The position numbers and the translations under genes were made by a program. A stretch of DNA of 42,755 nucleotides from Lingula anatina (taxonomy: Eukaryota; Brachiopoda; Lingulata; Lingulida; Lingulidae). How positions within the stretch are numbered: the stretch's first letter is position 1; every line of letters begins with the position of its first letter. A model generated the notes under the pieces. That model was not told the DNA's origin, did not search any database, and saw only the letters and a list, made by a program, of their open reading frames with translations. Positions 10,142-22,106 of the stretch are shown piece by piece. The DNA is taken from positions 342,607 to 385,361 of the forward strand of contig NW_019775591.1 in assembly GCF_001039355.2 (NCBI RefSeq). Reading direction: 5' to 3'.

Positions 10142-10560
10142 GCTTTACTGTCTATAAAGTTAGTACAACAATTCTTCCATGGAAATGGAAGTACATTATG
10201 TCCATTTCCTTTGTGATTTTTGTTTTCCAGCGGTGTAACACCTGCTCATCTTCCTGCAAAGAAACTCCGAGTTTAGTTTCTTTTTCTAATTTCCAAAAAT
10301 TATCAACCTTACTATCCAGGGATAAAAAAAATTGACTGACTTTTCTGAAGAGACAGAACCGCAATCAGGTCCTTTCACCACCCCAAACGGCCTCTTGACG
10401 CATGTAGAACACATTGGCCGCTATCAGCAACACGCAGTTCAACAGGCATAATCAAATGCAAACTATCCATTCCTAATATTAAACCTGCTTGCCACAAACC
10501 AATGCCAGGCAAATAAGAGTATGAACTAATATCAACCGATTGATTTGCAATATACTGTGC

Positions 10561-11042
10561 ACACCTAACGCACTCGGCAGTTGAAAAGCATCACGATTTG
10601 ACAATAAAAAAAACACATTAAACAAAGGGATACGAGCATAAATATTTAAAGCTGGAAGCAAATTTTTAAAGATATGACTAAGATGGTATAACTTTGGGCT
10701 ATTGCGAATTAGGTTAGCGTATTTAATAGGAACATCATTCTTATGTCTCCACTCCTTTTCATACATCATGACAGTAACTTCTAAACCCATCCATATGTAA
10801 TAAATTTGTATAAGAATTCCATTTAATCTGGTGTCTCACTAAACACCCCCTTTTCACATGACGGATTTGATATCGCATCAAATATCTGATATCGCAACAT
10901 CCCACTGCCCCAAATAACGCATCAATACTAGTCTTCCTTGCTATAACCAGAAAACTAGTATAACAGTTTTGATAAAAGAGGCGCGAAGAAAAACTAACGA
11001 TAAGTTAAAAATAGGGAAATGATGGCAGATTTGTTCGCCTTA
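10561..11042. other. Flank between BEL/Pao relic and MITE
   Basis: A minus-strand open frame of about 100 codons at 10790-10479 overlaps the protease end of the BEL/Pao relic in another frame and shows no family motifs. More gag/protease sequence of the relic may reach up to about 10800 but could not be read with confidence. The rest holds nothing recognisable. Confidence 0.4.
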
Positions 11043-11244
11043 CACCCCATTTCCATAGATTTTTAGATCGATCTATCCCTGTGGGGAGTCTCACTAGATT
11101 ACTGTCAGCTTGGCCGGCTTAAGCGTCTGTCCCGCCTACTGAAAGCTGTAAGGGGGTAATTAACTATGGTGCCCGCTCGGCTGACTGCAATTTAGCGTGA
11201 ACCCCCAGGGAGTTAGATCGATCTTAATCTCTGGGAAAGCACCC
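11043..11244. mobile_element. Fold-back MITE with TTA target duplication (family F, copy 1)
   Basis: The 202-bp element is almost entirely an imperfect inverted repeat. It starts CACCCCATTTCCATAGATT and ends AATCTCTGGGAAAGCACCC, with AGATCGATCT inside each arm. Direct TTA flanks lie at 11040-11042 and 11245-11247. Three further copies occur at 15386, 26501 and 37626. TTA/TAA duplications are typical of PIF/Harbinger-type MITEs, so that origin is inferred. Confidence 0.85.
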
Positions 11245-11439
11245 TTAGAGTGGGAATCCCTGGCATGCTATTCAGTATGCCCATGTGAATCCGCCGATTG
11301 AATGGTGTCAGTTATGTAACCTACTGTAGATATCTCAACTTAGCGGTATTTGTTTACTTTAGCCAGCCAAATCGCTGACCTAATCCAAATTTATTCGCTG
11401 GGGACCTTATGTGGGCCACAATATCTAAAACGTCTCAAC

Positions 11440-14390
11440 ATGGAACCTCCACAACCCAAGTTAGACGCAATGTTCACCAAGGGGAGATTCGACGGCCACA
11501 TTGCCGTAGTGACCGGGGGAGCGTCTGGCATAGGTAGAGCGTGTGTTAAACGACTTGTGAGTGACGGGGCAATTGTGGCGTTTCTAGACGTCAATCGCGA
11601 TGCGGGGGAACAGCTCGAGGCAGAGCTAAAGGGGGTGGGGTCTGACGCTATATATTACCACGTCGATGTCGCTGACAGAGATGCGTGTTTCCATGCAGTG
11701 GATGACATTGCCAGCAAACATGGCGGCTGCATCAACTATTTGGTCAACTGTGCTGCAACTTTCCTATTTAAAGGTACGATAGGAGTAGTCGGAAACGGAC
11801 TTTACTTCTTAGTAAGACTATTGATCTTTATTATAGAAAAGGTCATTCTAATGTGTGTGCATTGGTATAATATGTCCCCAGCTCTTTTGGTGCTTACTCT
11901 GCAGCTTGCCTTCCATCTCACCGTTCGACTGGTATTATAGCATGTACTAATATAAAGGGAGGGACGTGGAGAAAGACAGAGAGAGAATGTTAACTAACAG
12001 GCAATCTGTTTCCCAGGTCTGGATGCCACGCCGTCCGACTGGAGGAAGGCTCTGAGCATCAACGTGGAAGGATACTCTAACATGGTTCAAGCTTGTGTTC
12101 CTCACTTGAAAAAAGGTAGGTCTCACGTGACATTCATTTGCATCGAGCGGTACAATTATGTGTACCGCTCCAGTTTGAGAGTCCGGCAACCTGGCTGGTG
12201 GGCATGCGTGAGTGAGTTATCGCACGCAGCCGACACGTTTAACCGGTGTAAAGAAAGTGAGGGTCCCGCGTTACAGAAAGTCCGCCCCCTGTTCAGTTGC
12301 AATGGTTAGGGTTAGCCTGACCTAAGTGGGTTGAAATCTACATGTGGAGCGAGGCTTACCTGTACAAATGAACGGGAACCTGACTATCTATCATGGGGGA
12401 CTCTCTTTCACGTTACACCGGATTGAATTTTATTGGAACTGGTAAATGTTCACTGGGACTTGTGAAAGACAGTTGAATATCGCTCAACATCTTCTTGCAA
12501 AAAAATGATGCCAAATTATTTTTAAAACGGTTTGACACAGTTTATTTTCATTTATTTATTAATTCGTTTCGTTATATATGTTTCGTTGCAATAAAGAAAC
12601 AGTCGGTCTCTCTGATTTAATGGTTGCAAAACTACAGTACTAGTATATGTCACCAAGAGTTTATTATATCAATTACAACTATTTTATTTTAACCTGAATT
12701 TTTAGCGTACGAATAATTTGAAGTGTCATAGCATAACACATTTTCTCTTCAGCGTGAGAGCGTGATTGAGTGTTGTCCCTTTGTTTGTATTGTCAGGTAT
12801 TTGCGATGTGTTTTGTCAATAAATAAATAAATAAAAAACAGTTTACAATATCAAAATTAAGACTGCATGCGCTTCAGCCAATTCAAAAAACCAAATACAT
12901 TCGACCTAATTGTATCCTATCCCAGATTCTCCAAGTCGAATATTTTTCTTTTTATTTTTCGAAACAAAAGCTCCTAGTGACGAATCATTGCTCTTGGATT
13001 AGATGTTTTATACTCTTATGATTATATAATTCAGTTTAAAATTTTTATTTCAACGTCTTTGTCGTGTTTTTTTTTTTTTTTTTTCATTTTAGAATTAAAT
13101 ATGTAAGTATTTTTAATTGTTTAATTGTTTTTAAATCTGAATTCGGAATTATGGGTAGCTTTATTTGATCTTTCTATATTTATTTATATATATTTATATT
13201 TATTTTTTCTTTATAGGACATGCAGACGTACTGTAAAAAATGACTTTAGGACATTTTCAAACGCAGCTACTTCACGTGTGGTTTGATTAATGAATTTAAT
13301 TTAAACTAATAATAATGAGAATTAGCTTGCCTTGACAGAGGTCTCAACTCTGTCAGTGCCTTGTAGTTCTTTGACGGGTTTTGCCTTTTACATGTAAATG
13401 TATATGACTTTGGGATATTTTCAAATATGGATGGTATTTCAGACACCCAGGATACAGCCTTAAAAGCTCTGAATACTGCATAGATGTCAAACTGTATTAA
13501 TTATTATTATTTTATTTATCTATTTATTTATTTATTTATTTATTCAGCCAAAGTAGGCATACGGGCCATCGTGAACATGGCCAGTGTTTCCAGTCACCTA
13601 GCCCAGACTGACCGCTGGACTTACAGTGCCTCTAAAGCCGCCGTCCTTCAGATGACCAGGTGTATGGCACTGGACCTTGCCAAAGACGGAATACGAGTGA
13701 ACTCGATAACACCCGGGTCGATAAAAACGCCTGCGGTACGCTTAACACTTCTTATAATGCACCGGCTGATCAAAGGCGAACTTTAAACAAATCAAGCATC
13801 GAGACATGTCAAGATGTGGAAATATATTTTCAAATATCACGTTTTTAAAGAAAGTTGCGAAATGTTTAATAAGTTTCATATAAACAATTTTGACATTATT
13901 ATTTAAATTTTTTTGATAATATTGTTCATTTTATGTCATTTTCCGTAATGTTGATGCTTTTTTAATAAGCAGTAAGACTTCACAAAGTCCACCAAAATAT
14001 GGAATTATTATTATTATTATTCAAGAAAATACTCTGCTTTTGAGAATACTATAATTATTTTTGCGATAGCTAAAGCATACATGTAGATAAGTATAGGCAT
14101 CCTTTGTTCATACTTATTTTCAGATTAATTCAGTACTACTGAAATTCCAATTTCAGCTGGTGGCATTTTCGAGAATAGATCCTGGCTTAGATGAGTGGTT
14201 AAAGTGCTGCCATATGCTGAATCGCAACGGCGAACCTTCAGAAGTTGCCGCAGCCGTTGCCTTCCTCTGCAGCAGAGACGCTTCCTTCATCACCGGCTCC
14301 GATCTCCCGGTAGATGGCGGTTATGCTGCGATAGGACCCGAACGACACGGAAGAAACGGCCCACAGTTCGAAGGCGTCATACCAGAGTAA
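11440..14390 (+). CDS. Classical short-chain dehydrogenase/reductase (SDR), four exons, 284 residues
   Basis: Exons 11440-11773, 12017-12115, 13548-13735 and 14157-14390 join in frame (phases 1, 1, 0); stop TAA at 14388-14390. Donors are GTACGA, GTAGGT and GTACGC; acceptors TTTCCCAG, TTATTCAG and TTTCAG. The cofactor motif TGGASGIG is residues 25-32. Asp50 after the second strand (FLDV) favours NAD(H) over NADP(H). D76 (HVDV) contacts adenine. NCAA at 103-106 replaces the usual NNAG. The catalytic tetrad N127, S157, Y170 and K174 (YSASK) is complete. The C-terminus [11 protein letters not shown] fits the family end. This is an oxidoreductase of a hydroxyl/carbonyl substrate, probably soluble and tetrameric as in related SDRs; the substrate is unknown. 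ATG 11440 is preferred; Met11 is an alternative. The closing AAIGPERHG recalls bacterial sugar/polyol SDRs, an impression only. Confidence 0.92.
12116..13547 (+). other. SDR intron 2
   Basis: A 1.43-kb A+T-rich intron with a poly(T) run near 13068-13084 and an ATTT-rich stretch just before the acceptor. No further exon or element was recognised apart from the hairpin at 12145-12170. Confidence 0.7.
12145..12170. repeat. Perfect 10-bp hairpin in SDR intron 2
   Basis: GAGCGGTACA, a 6-nt loop, then TGTACCGCTC, thirty bases after the exon 2 donor. No role is known. Confidence 0.7.
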
Positions 14391-14524
14391 AAAGTAATGA
14401 GGGAAATAGTGCACCGTGAGCGTACGCATATGAACTTCATTCTCCAAAGGATCTAAATTGCGTCACAGTCCTTTGGGTTGAATTCATGTCGCAGTCTCAG
14501 ATCGTTGCCGTGTCAAAATGGAAT

Positions 14525-14745
14525 TGTAGCTTGTCTAAAGTCATCTCTGCCTTGAAAGGATAACAACTCTTCGTATGGGATCCATAATTTACAACGCACA
14601 CGTTGTAAACAATAAATTATAAATAATGAATTATATTTAACATCCAAAACAGCGGTTTTGGCAATTATTCTGAAATCAATGCTTGCTATCGGATCAAACG
14701 ACCTCCACACACGGTGGATGGCTTCCTCCAAAACCAAAATTAAAT
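14525..14745. repeat. Duplicated block X, copy 1
   Basis: The sequence from AAAGTCATCTCTGCCTTGAA to AACCAAAATTAAA recurs at about 17124-17345 with scattered substitutions and an altered A+T-rich centre. Both copies keep a short minus-strand frame (ASIDFR.IAKTAVL.VKYN), but without any recognised family. It begins about 130 bp after the SDR stop and may include its 3' UTR. Confidence 0.85.
14611..14616 (+). terminator. Candidate polyadenylation signal of the SDR gene
   Basis: AATAAA about 220 nt after the SDR stop codon, within block X. Position is reasonable for a 3' UTR end; no other support. Confidence 0.4.
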
Positions 14746-15385
14746 AGGGGAAATAACTTTGAATTTCGGAACGTATTCATTTAGCATTATATATGTATAG
14801 CGACTTTTAAATCATCGTTTAAAAATAGTACAATCGCTACTAGAAGGTGAATTTTACAAATTAACATCGTACAAAAGTCCATGATAATGTGTTCCAATAT
14901 TCTGTCATTTAATGTTTTCTGTGAGAGGTTAACTCGACGTAAAAGTTTAAAGGCATTTAACACCGCATTGTAAGGCATAATTGTCAGTGACTGAGCGATC
15001 AGTCAGTGACGTCACTGCCGGCATATAACCCCTCCATTTGCTAGCATTACTCTTCTAGTGGGTAAAACACGACAGGCATACCAAGAAAAATAAAAGTGGT
15101 ATGGATTTTATTGATTTTAAGAATATGTACTTTCGCTTAAAAAATAAAATAACAACCAGAAAATGGGAATCCGACGTGACGCGACAGAGCGTCCTCCGTG
15201 GATTTGGTTGCCATTTATTTGCACAGGAAAGCTTCGCCCTACCTGTAGATTTTGAACCACTCACGTCACGCTAACCTGAACCTGTATAATTAAATGGAGG
15301 GTCATGGGCTCTCTGTAACACCGGTCACGTCAGGTAGCACCGAGCATGTTCTCTCTGTCGACAGTCTGGTAGTTGTCCGTCCTAG
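14746..15385. other. Spacer between block X and MITE copy 2
   Basis: No gene seen. It includes a small symmetrical stretch near 14984-15017 (GTCAGTGACTGAGCGATC, then AGTCAGTGACGTCACTG). The spacer has no counterpart between X' and Y'. Confidence 0.4.
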
Positions 15386-15641
15386 TGACCATTCCCAGAG
15401 ACTGTCGTACTAACTGTGGATCGATCCATCTCCAAGGGGATTCTCGCTAAATTGCAATCAGCTTGAATGGCTTAGATGTCATACATGCCAACTGAAGCTG
15501 TTAGAGGAAATTAATTATCGTTTAGCAGCTTCAGTAGGTTTGCCAGACAGCTAAGCCGCTTAAGCTGAACGCAATTTAGCGAAGAACCCCTCGGAGATGG
15601 ATCGATTCTGTCAGATCGATCTAGGTATGGGAGCCCAGTCC
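15386..15641. mobile_element. Fold-back MITE, family F, copy 2
   Basis: Imperfect palindrome with the family hallmarks: ends TGACCATTCCCAGAG and GGGAGCCCAGTCC, GGATCGATCC/AGATCGATCT, and arms CTCGCTAAATTGCAATCAGCTT against AAGCTGAACGCAATTTAGCG. The flanks are TAG (15383-15385) and TAA (15642-15644), a near-match to the TWA duplication of copies 1 and 3. With copy 4 it forms a subfamily having CAGCTTCAGTAGG in the loop-side arm. Confidence 0.8.
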
Positions 15642-15696
15642 TAATGACTTCACCATCACAGACTAAGAGATGTTTAGAGTCCTTAAATGGATAACG

Positions 15697-15698
<2 letters not shown>

Positions 15699-15727
<29 letters not shown>

Positions 15728-17123
15728 GTTGTTGTTGTTGTTGTTGTTGTTTTATTGAGTAGTAGCGTAGTAGTAGTAGAAGTTATAGTACTAAATCCAA
15801 AAAATTAGATGACTGCCAATCACCATCCTAGTAAAAAAAATCTTCCAGAATATATATATATATATATGATTGGATTTGAATAGATTTATAACATTGATGT
15901 GCCCTTACAGTTGAACAAACACCAAGAATCAGGATTTTGCTGAGTAAGTGGAGGTATTTTTGGTCCACTGTGACCCCCCCCCCCCAGCCTCATTCAGCCA
16001 CTGAGAAGCAATTATATTTGTACACGTGCTGATACATGCGTCATTTACCCGTCATTGTTGACTATGAACAATTACAATGCTAATGATTTCTTTACGTTTA
16101 TCATTTGCCTTTCGTTTTAATTAGATCAGGTGTGGCGAAGGTATTGACTTTATGTTACTGATTACACGAGGGTAAGAACTAAACAACAGTCACGTTCCTT
16201 CATATTCTTTATTGCCACTTCCTAACTACCTTAGCTACAATTTCTTCCTCTCCTTCTCAACCTCCTACAGTACATTGCTCTCCCTACAACCTCTTACATG
16301 GTTCTCTCTCGTTTACATAACATCCTCCGCTTAAGTACGACTAGGTCATGTCAACCACCTCAGTTACTCTACAAAACACTTCACTTGTGGCTGTCAATTA
16401 CTAACATTACACAGGTAACAACAATTGATTAGCATAAGACTCTATAGACCTCATAATTCCATGAAAGAATAATGAAGTGCCGTTGATAATCAATAAACTA
16501 GGCAAAAGCTATGTCTGAAATTATGAGTCAAGAAGATCAATGATCGAAAATCACACAGGTCGATAATTCAAATAGGAGATGCATAGAAATGAATTAATCG
16601 TGACGTAAGGATGATATACACATGTAGGTGAACGACCTCTTTGCTTATCCAGGAATGTCGTGAACATTTACTTGACAACACATTTTAAAAACGAACATCT
16701 GCCAAATGTTCAGAACCTCTTCCAAACGAACGTACACAATATCCAGTGCTTAAGCATTCCTCGTTTAATTTCAGTATAAACACTTAGTTTTTTTTTCAAC
16801 TCTTACAGAGGTTTGTTTGATAATCGATTGAAAAATCGTTAGTGACCAAACCAGACAGGTGGTCCCATTAATGTCTCATTCTGGCAAGTTGATAAAAAAA
16901 TCTATTTTGACAAAGGGAAATAGTTCGATATGTGCCCATCCAAGCAGATATGCTTTATGCATCCGAAATAAAGGGACAGTAGAATTACCGGTCGATGGAC
17001 GGTAAAAAGCACTTACAATGTGCCAAATATCGAATGAGCAGTTTTACTGGATCAGGTGTCAATTAATGTGGACACATTCACACTTTTTTTTTCGGGCATA
17101 ACTATCTGATTTACGCTTTGCAA
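15699..17123. repeat. Duplicated block Y, copy 1 (about 1.4 kb)
   Basis: It starts with (ATT)n-(GTT)n microsatellites and runs to CTTTGCAAG. It matches 17565-18967 over its whole length with substitutions and small indels, by eye roughly 90-95 percent identical. Shared landmarks are GTGCCCTTACAGTTGAACAA, TGACTATGAACAATTACAAT and CATGACGTAAG-like sequence. No coding region was recognised. Confidence 0.88.
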
Positions 17124-17345
17124 GCTAGCCTAAAGTCATCTCTGCCTTGAAGGGATAACAACTCTTCGTATGAGATCCATAATTTACAATATAAAAATTG
17201 TAAAAAAAAAACTCAACGAAATATAATAAATTATATTTTACAACCAAAACAGCGGTTTTGGCAATTGTTCTGAAATCAATGCTTGCCATCGGATCACATA
17301 ACCTCCATACACGGTAGATGGCTTTCAACAAAAACCAAAATTAAA
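17124..17345. repeat. Duplicated block X, copy 2
   Basis: Second copy of 14525-14745, directly following block Y; this places X-Y-X'-Y' in tandem. Confidence 0.85.
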
Positions 17346-17564
17346 AAATGGTCATTTGGCCATTTCATGGATAAATATTGACTGTAGTTAAAAGTGATGT
17401 TTTGTTGACCCCCCCCCCCCCGATTCGCACATGCTCTTTCAGAATATGGGGTCAAATTTAACCCGTGAGCTTCGCATGACCTTGTAAGTGCCCATTGCCT
17501 TCAAGTTCAAAGGTCATTTGCAGAAGAATCCTTCGCCACTGGCTGAAGAGCCAGTTGCAAACTA

Positions 17565-18967
17565 ATTATTATTATTATTATTGTTGTTGTTGTTGTTGTT
17601 GCTGTTGTTGTTATTGTTGTTGCTGTTATTATTGAGTAGTATTAGTAGTAGTAGAAGAAGTAATAGTACTGAACCAAAAAAATAGATGAATGTCAATCTC
17701 CATACTAGAAAATTAATCTTCTAGCATATATGGTTCGTTTTGAATAAATTTGTTACATCGATGTGCCCTTACAGTTGAACAAACACCAAGAATCAGGATT
17801 TGAGTGGAGTAAGTGGAGGTATTTTTGCTCCACTGTGAACGCCCCCTAGCCTCATTCAGCCACTGGGAAGCTGTTACATTTGTACACGTGCTGATACATG
17901 CGTCATTTACCCGTCATTGTTGACTATGAACAATTACAATGCTAATGATTTCTTTACGTTTATTATTTGCCTTTCGTTTCAATGCATTAGATCAGGTGTG
18001 ACGAAGGTATTGACTTTACGCGGGGTAAGAACTAAACAACATTCATGTTCCTTCATATTTTTAATGTCACTTCCTAACTACCTTAGCTACAATTTCTTCC
18101 TCTCCCTATCAACCTCCCGCAGTACATTGCTCTCCCTACAACCGCTTACATGGTTCTCTCTCGTTTATATTACACCCTCCGCTTAAGTACGACGAGGTTA
18201 TGTCAACCACCTCAAAACACTTCACTTGTGGCTGTCAATTACTAACATTACACAGGTAACAACAATTGATTAGCTTAAGACTCTATAGACCTCATAATTC
18301 CATGTAAGAATAACGAAGTGTCGGTGATAATCAATATACTAGGCAAAAGCTATGTCTGAAATTATGAGTCAAGAAGATCAATGATCGAAAATCACACAGG
18401 TCGATAATTCAAATAGGAGATGCATAGAAATGAATTAATCATGACGTAAGAATGATATATATACATGTAGGTGAACGACCTCTTTGCTTATCCAGGAATG
18501 TCGTGAACATTTACTTGACAACACATTTTAAAAACGAACATCTGCCAAATGTTCAGAACCTCTTCCAAACGAACGTACACAATATCCAGTGCTTAAGCAT
18601 TCCTCGTTTAATTTCAGTATAAACACTCCAGTAGTTTTTTTTTCAAGCCACACAGAGGTTTGTTTGATAATTGATTGAAAAATCGTTAGTGACAAAACAA
18701 AACAGGTGGTCTCTTTAATGTCTCATTCCGGCAAATTGATAAAAAAACGAATCTATTTTGACAAAGTGAAATAATTCGATAAGCCCATCCAAGCCGATAT
18801 GCTTTATGCATCCGAAATAAAGGGACAGTGGTTACCGGTCGATGAACGGTAAAAAGCACTAACAATGTGCAGATATCGAGTGAGCAGTTTTACTGGACCA
18901 GGTGTCAATAAATGTGGACACATTCACACATTTTTCGGGTAGAACTATCTGGATGACGCTTTGCAAG
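17565..18967. repeat. Duplicated block Y, copy 2
   Basis: Second copy of 15699-17123, again starting with ATT/GTT microsatellite and ending CTTTGCAAG. It is separated from X' by about 220 bp that includes a C run near 17410, and it lacks the MITE and spacer found between X and Y. Confidence 0.88.
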
Positions 18968-19290
18968 GCTCACAAAGTGCTGATTTCAATCCGCTTGGCA
19001 TGCTCGCAACGGGTATCAGGTGGATTACCTTTAGCTATTATAGTTAAGGAAAGATTGGTACCGTAAATACACATTACACTCTACGCTTTTGAGGCATAAT
19101 TAACGTTATTGGGATCGAAGTGCATGACCGTAATTTGAAGGTGCCCCATCGCGATGTATCGATCTATTTTCCTTTGACAGTAAACAAGTACATGCAAAGC
19201 TGCTTTCATTTGACGTCTGTAAATACCTCTAAGGTTTAAACAGGTGAACCGTATTGTGACTTTCACTGATGTCTGTGGGACGCTACAAAA

Positions 19291-19351
19291 ATGTCGTCCT
19301 CTGGGTGCTCTGTGATATTCTCGATGCTCGTCGTGGGAATTACTCTGAAAG
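19291..19351 (+). CDS. Signal-peptide first exon, copy 1
   Basis: Encodes MSSSGCSVIFSMLVVGITLK plus the first base of a glycine codon, then GTAAGA. The short polar start, hydrophobic VIFSMLVVGI core and following exon GTSSSLLAYW fit a cleaved secretion signal. The exon ends in phase 1, matching the acceptor at 28404. An identical peptide is encoded by a second copy at 24999-25059, so this may be one of two alternative first exons. Confidence 0.82.
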
Positions 19352-20623
19352 GTAAGAATTTTAGGTTCTGAAACAGCATAGAAAAATTATTTTCTTCTAA
19401 TAACTCTAAAATGTTTATTCGATGGTTAAACTAGAATTTTTCGCTAGTTGGAATCAACCAAAACAGTCATATTTTACACAAACAGAACAGGCAAATAAAG
19501 TACAGTCTTTATCATGGGCCTTAATCTGGTTGGACTTCCCGGCCAAAAGTACACGTGTATTGCTTATAAAGATCATTCTCGTATTTTGTCATTTTTTACA
19601 CATTTTTCTGGATTCTGTTGGATCCAGATTTTGGTTAAGTTGGGGGCACAGTGATTATAAAATAGAGGTATAAAATGCGCCACGTTTCGTTAGGAAAACA
19701 TTAACAGAGTAGACAAGTGAAATGTAACTGTATTACGCGGAATACAGGGATGGACATTGCTTGGGTTTGTGTTGGCTTCTTATACAGACACTTGGGAAAA
19801 GAAGGGGCGATCAGTCATGGCCAAAAGTTTGGTGCATGTAAGACTGTGTGTGTGTGTGTGTGCGTGTGTGTGCGTGTGTGTGTGTGTCTTTTGGGGGTGA
19901 GTGAATCTGCAATATGGAAAACATGAAAGTTCCAAGATAAGGAAGGATATGTTGTGTGCTTTATCTCATAATAGTGACTTGTGCCGAACATTTCTGTCAT
20001 AAAAAGTGGTGATAACGAGGGAAGCAATTCGGACAGCTCACAGAAAAGCTCTGCATATCGCGGCAAGAGACGGTATTGAGGAAAGCCCTCCCTCCCACGT
20101 TTTGCCACAGTTGCGCAGCGAGCAGGGGGAAAGATTTCTCAACGCTAAACTATTTTTTGCTCAATGCCCCCCTCCTCCGCCTGCGCACACAAACACTAAC
20201 ACGCGCGCACCTTAAATATACAAGGTCCTGGACCGATAGGAATCTCGACTGCCAGAATTCAGTCGTACTTAAATATCAGCACCTAATTTATTAGACAGAA
20301 TTATCTACTAGTTGAGGTGGTAACACATGTAATGATGAAATTATCATATTTAATCATTCCTTGCGAAGGGGATATAATCTAAACCCGTCACCACACCCCA
20401 ACTCTTCTTTTGCGTCATCCCCCTTTTGAAAGTATCATAATGGCATCAGTGAAGTGAGATATGCACCCGTACACTTTTGTAAAAACCATCTTGACAAGAC
20501 AGTTCAATTAATGAAATGGCGCTGTTGAAATTTACGGATACATTGAATCTAATATTCCCATGTATTTCCCCTACAAAAAATGAAAAAAAAATTTACATAT
20601 AGATAAATGTTTTAAGTGTAAGT

Positions 20624-20691
<68 letters not shown>

Positions 20692-21446
20692 CAAACCAAG
20701 TAGAGAAACTGCTACATATATGACCCCGGTATCATCGGCATTATTTTATATATATATATTTTTTTTTTTTTTAATTTTTGGCATATGAACACCATTCGTT
20801 AAATATGCAAACATACCCCCATCGTTACTCCGCCACATCCTTTGTCTCCCTGCAACACAACTCCCCTATTTTTCCTCCCCCCCCCCCCCACCCCCCCCCC
20901 NCAAAATTGACCAAAAGAAAAGTAGTTTGGAATAAAATCTTTTTAACTATCTTTAGATTTCTGACTTTTTGATAGTCAAAAATATCATTGGCCTAACCCC
21001 CCCGCACATTTGTCACTGTTACTCCCTAGCGGTAAATATATAATAACGTACAGTGTGAATCTTCAAGTCAACACTCTACCGTAAATACCGTGACGGAAAG
21101 TGATAGTTCTTTTCAATCGCATTCCAAATAACCGTTAGGAGGAATGATGATGAAAGGTTGGGTAACGTTGTGTGTGCGTATCAATGCTGGTTATTAATAT
21201 AGTGATTTTGCTGGGAAGTAACATTGCGAGGAAGTAATAATGGACATGAAAAGATGACCCCAAGGTTGAGTTTGAGAAATGTAGGCCTAAGTCTGGTTTT
21301 GCAATAAAAGATCAATATCCAATCTGCATGTGAATATTCTCTTTTTTAACAAGTTTATACTGATTAAATGTTTTGAAGTATGGATCAATTTTTATGACGT
21401 ACCTATTTCACATTAGAATGGACTTAGTGTCAATTAAATCAAAATG

Positions 21447-21477
<31 letters not shown>

Positions 21478-22071
21478 GAGAGAGGGAGGCCTCTTTTAAA
21501 ACAGAGACTTCTACAAATGAGCAGACGCATGGTTCTTGTGTTCCGGAAAACTGAAAAATATATGAATAAATAAGCAAAAAGATATATATATAATTCTACT
21601 CGTAATTGACATTGGGAGGCTGCATTAATGGACATGAAATGCTCACCTCAAGTCTGAGTTTGAGAAATGTAGGCCTAAGTCTGGTTTCGCAAAAAAAAAA
21701 AAGAGATCAATATCAGATCTGCACTCTGCTCTTTTAACAATGTTACGCTGATTAAATGTTTAAAGTGTAAATCCATTTTTATATTGATTTCCCTTAATAA
21801 TGGCCTTGATCTTGGTTAAAGCCTTTTTGTATTTTTTGAGAAACCTCTGTAAGTGGGGACTTCTACAAATATTTAGCCACGTGCTTTGTGTTCCAAAAAG
21901 CTGAAAAAATACAGGTAAATAAAAAAGCAAACCAAATAAAATGGTTTTGCTCGGAAGTAACTTTCAGTTGGGAAACATTAATTATGGACATAAGAAGATG
22001 ACCCCAAAGCTGGGTTTGAGAAAAGTGGGCCTAATTCTGGTTTCGCAAAAAAAAAAAAAAAATAATAATAA

Positions 22072-22106
<35 letters not shown>

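Larger units (their letters stand above)
7740..10560 (-). mobile_element. Decayed BEL/Pao-type LTR retrotransposon (pol relic), interrupted
   Basis: Minus-strand fragments appear in the order of a BEL/Pao polyprotein. The end of the aspartic-protease region and linker is at about 10560-10150 (LILGMDSLHLIMPVELR, then NFWKLE and EDEQVLHRWKTKI). The pre-RT segment is at about 9210-9110 (GLERRLVK, MLISDGYAERVSDDEIA). RT palm residues are at about 8810-8680 (MADIQPMYYQV, NALRFLWRDGD). The A17/RNase H region is at 8560-7740. The pieces are broken by frameshifts, a poly(T) run, a TG microsatellite and a 902-bp MITE (9240-10141). No terminal repeats were found. Identification rests on remembered family motifs. 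Confidence 0.85.
19085..21200. repeat. Segmental duplication copy 1, holding first-exon copy 1
   Basis: From GCTTTTGAGGCATAAT onward this matches about 24780-26300: upstream sequence, signal-peptide exon, donor, TG microsatellite and following intron. Similarity continues with gaps to about 21100 (for example ACCATTCG.TAAATATG.AAACA and ACCGTAAATACCGTGAC). A (TA)n run and a C run with an N are inserted only in this copy. Confidence 0.85.

Noticed and set aside
9232-10149. Plus-strand 170-codon frame at 9291-9803 as a gene
   Set aside because: It lies inside the inverted-repeat element, shows no recognised domain, and overlaps equally long frames on the other strand because the region is G+C-rich and poor in stops.
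14513-17331. Minus-strand frames of about 70 codons in blocks X and X'
   Set aside because: They are similar to each other only because the DNA is duplicated. No family motif, and no exon structure supports them.
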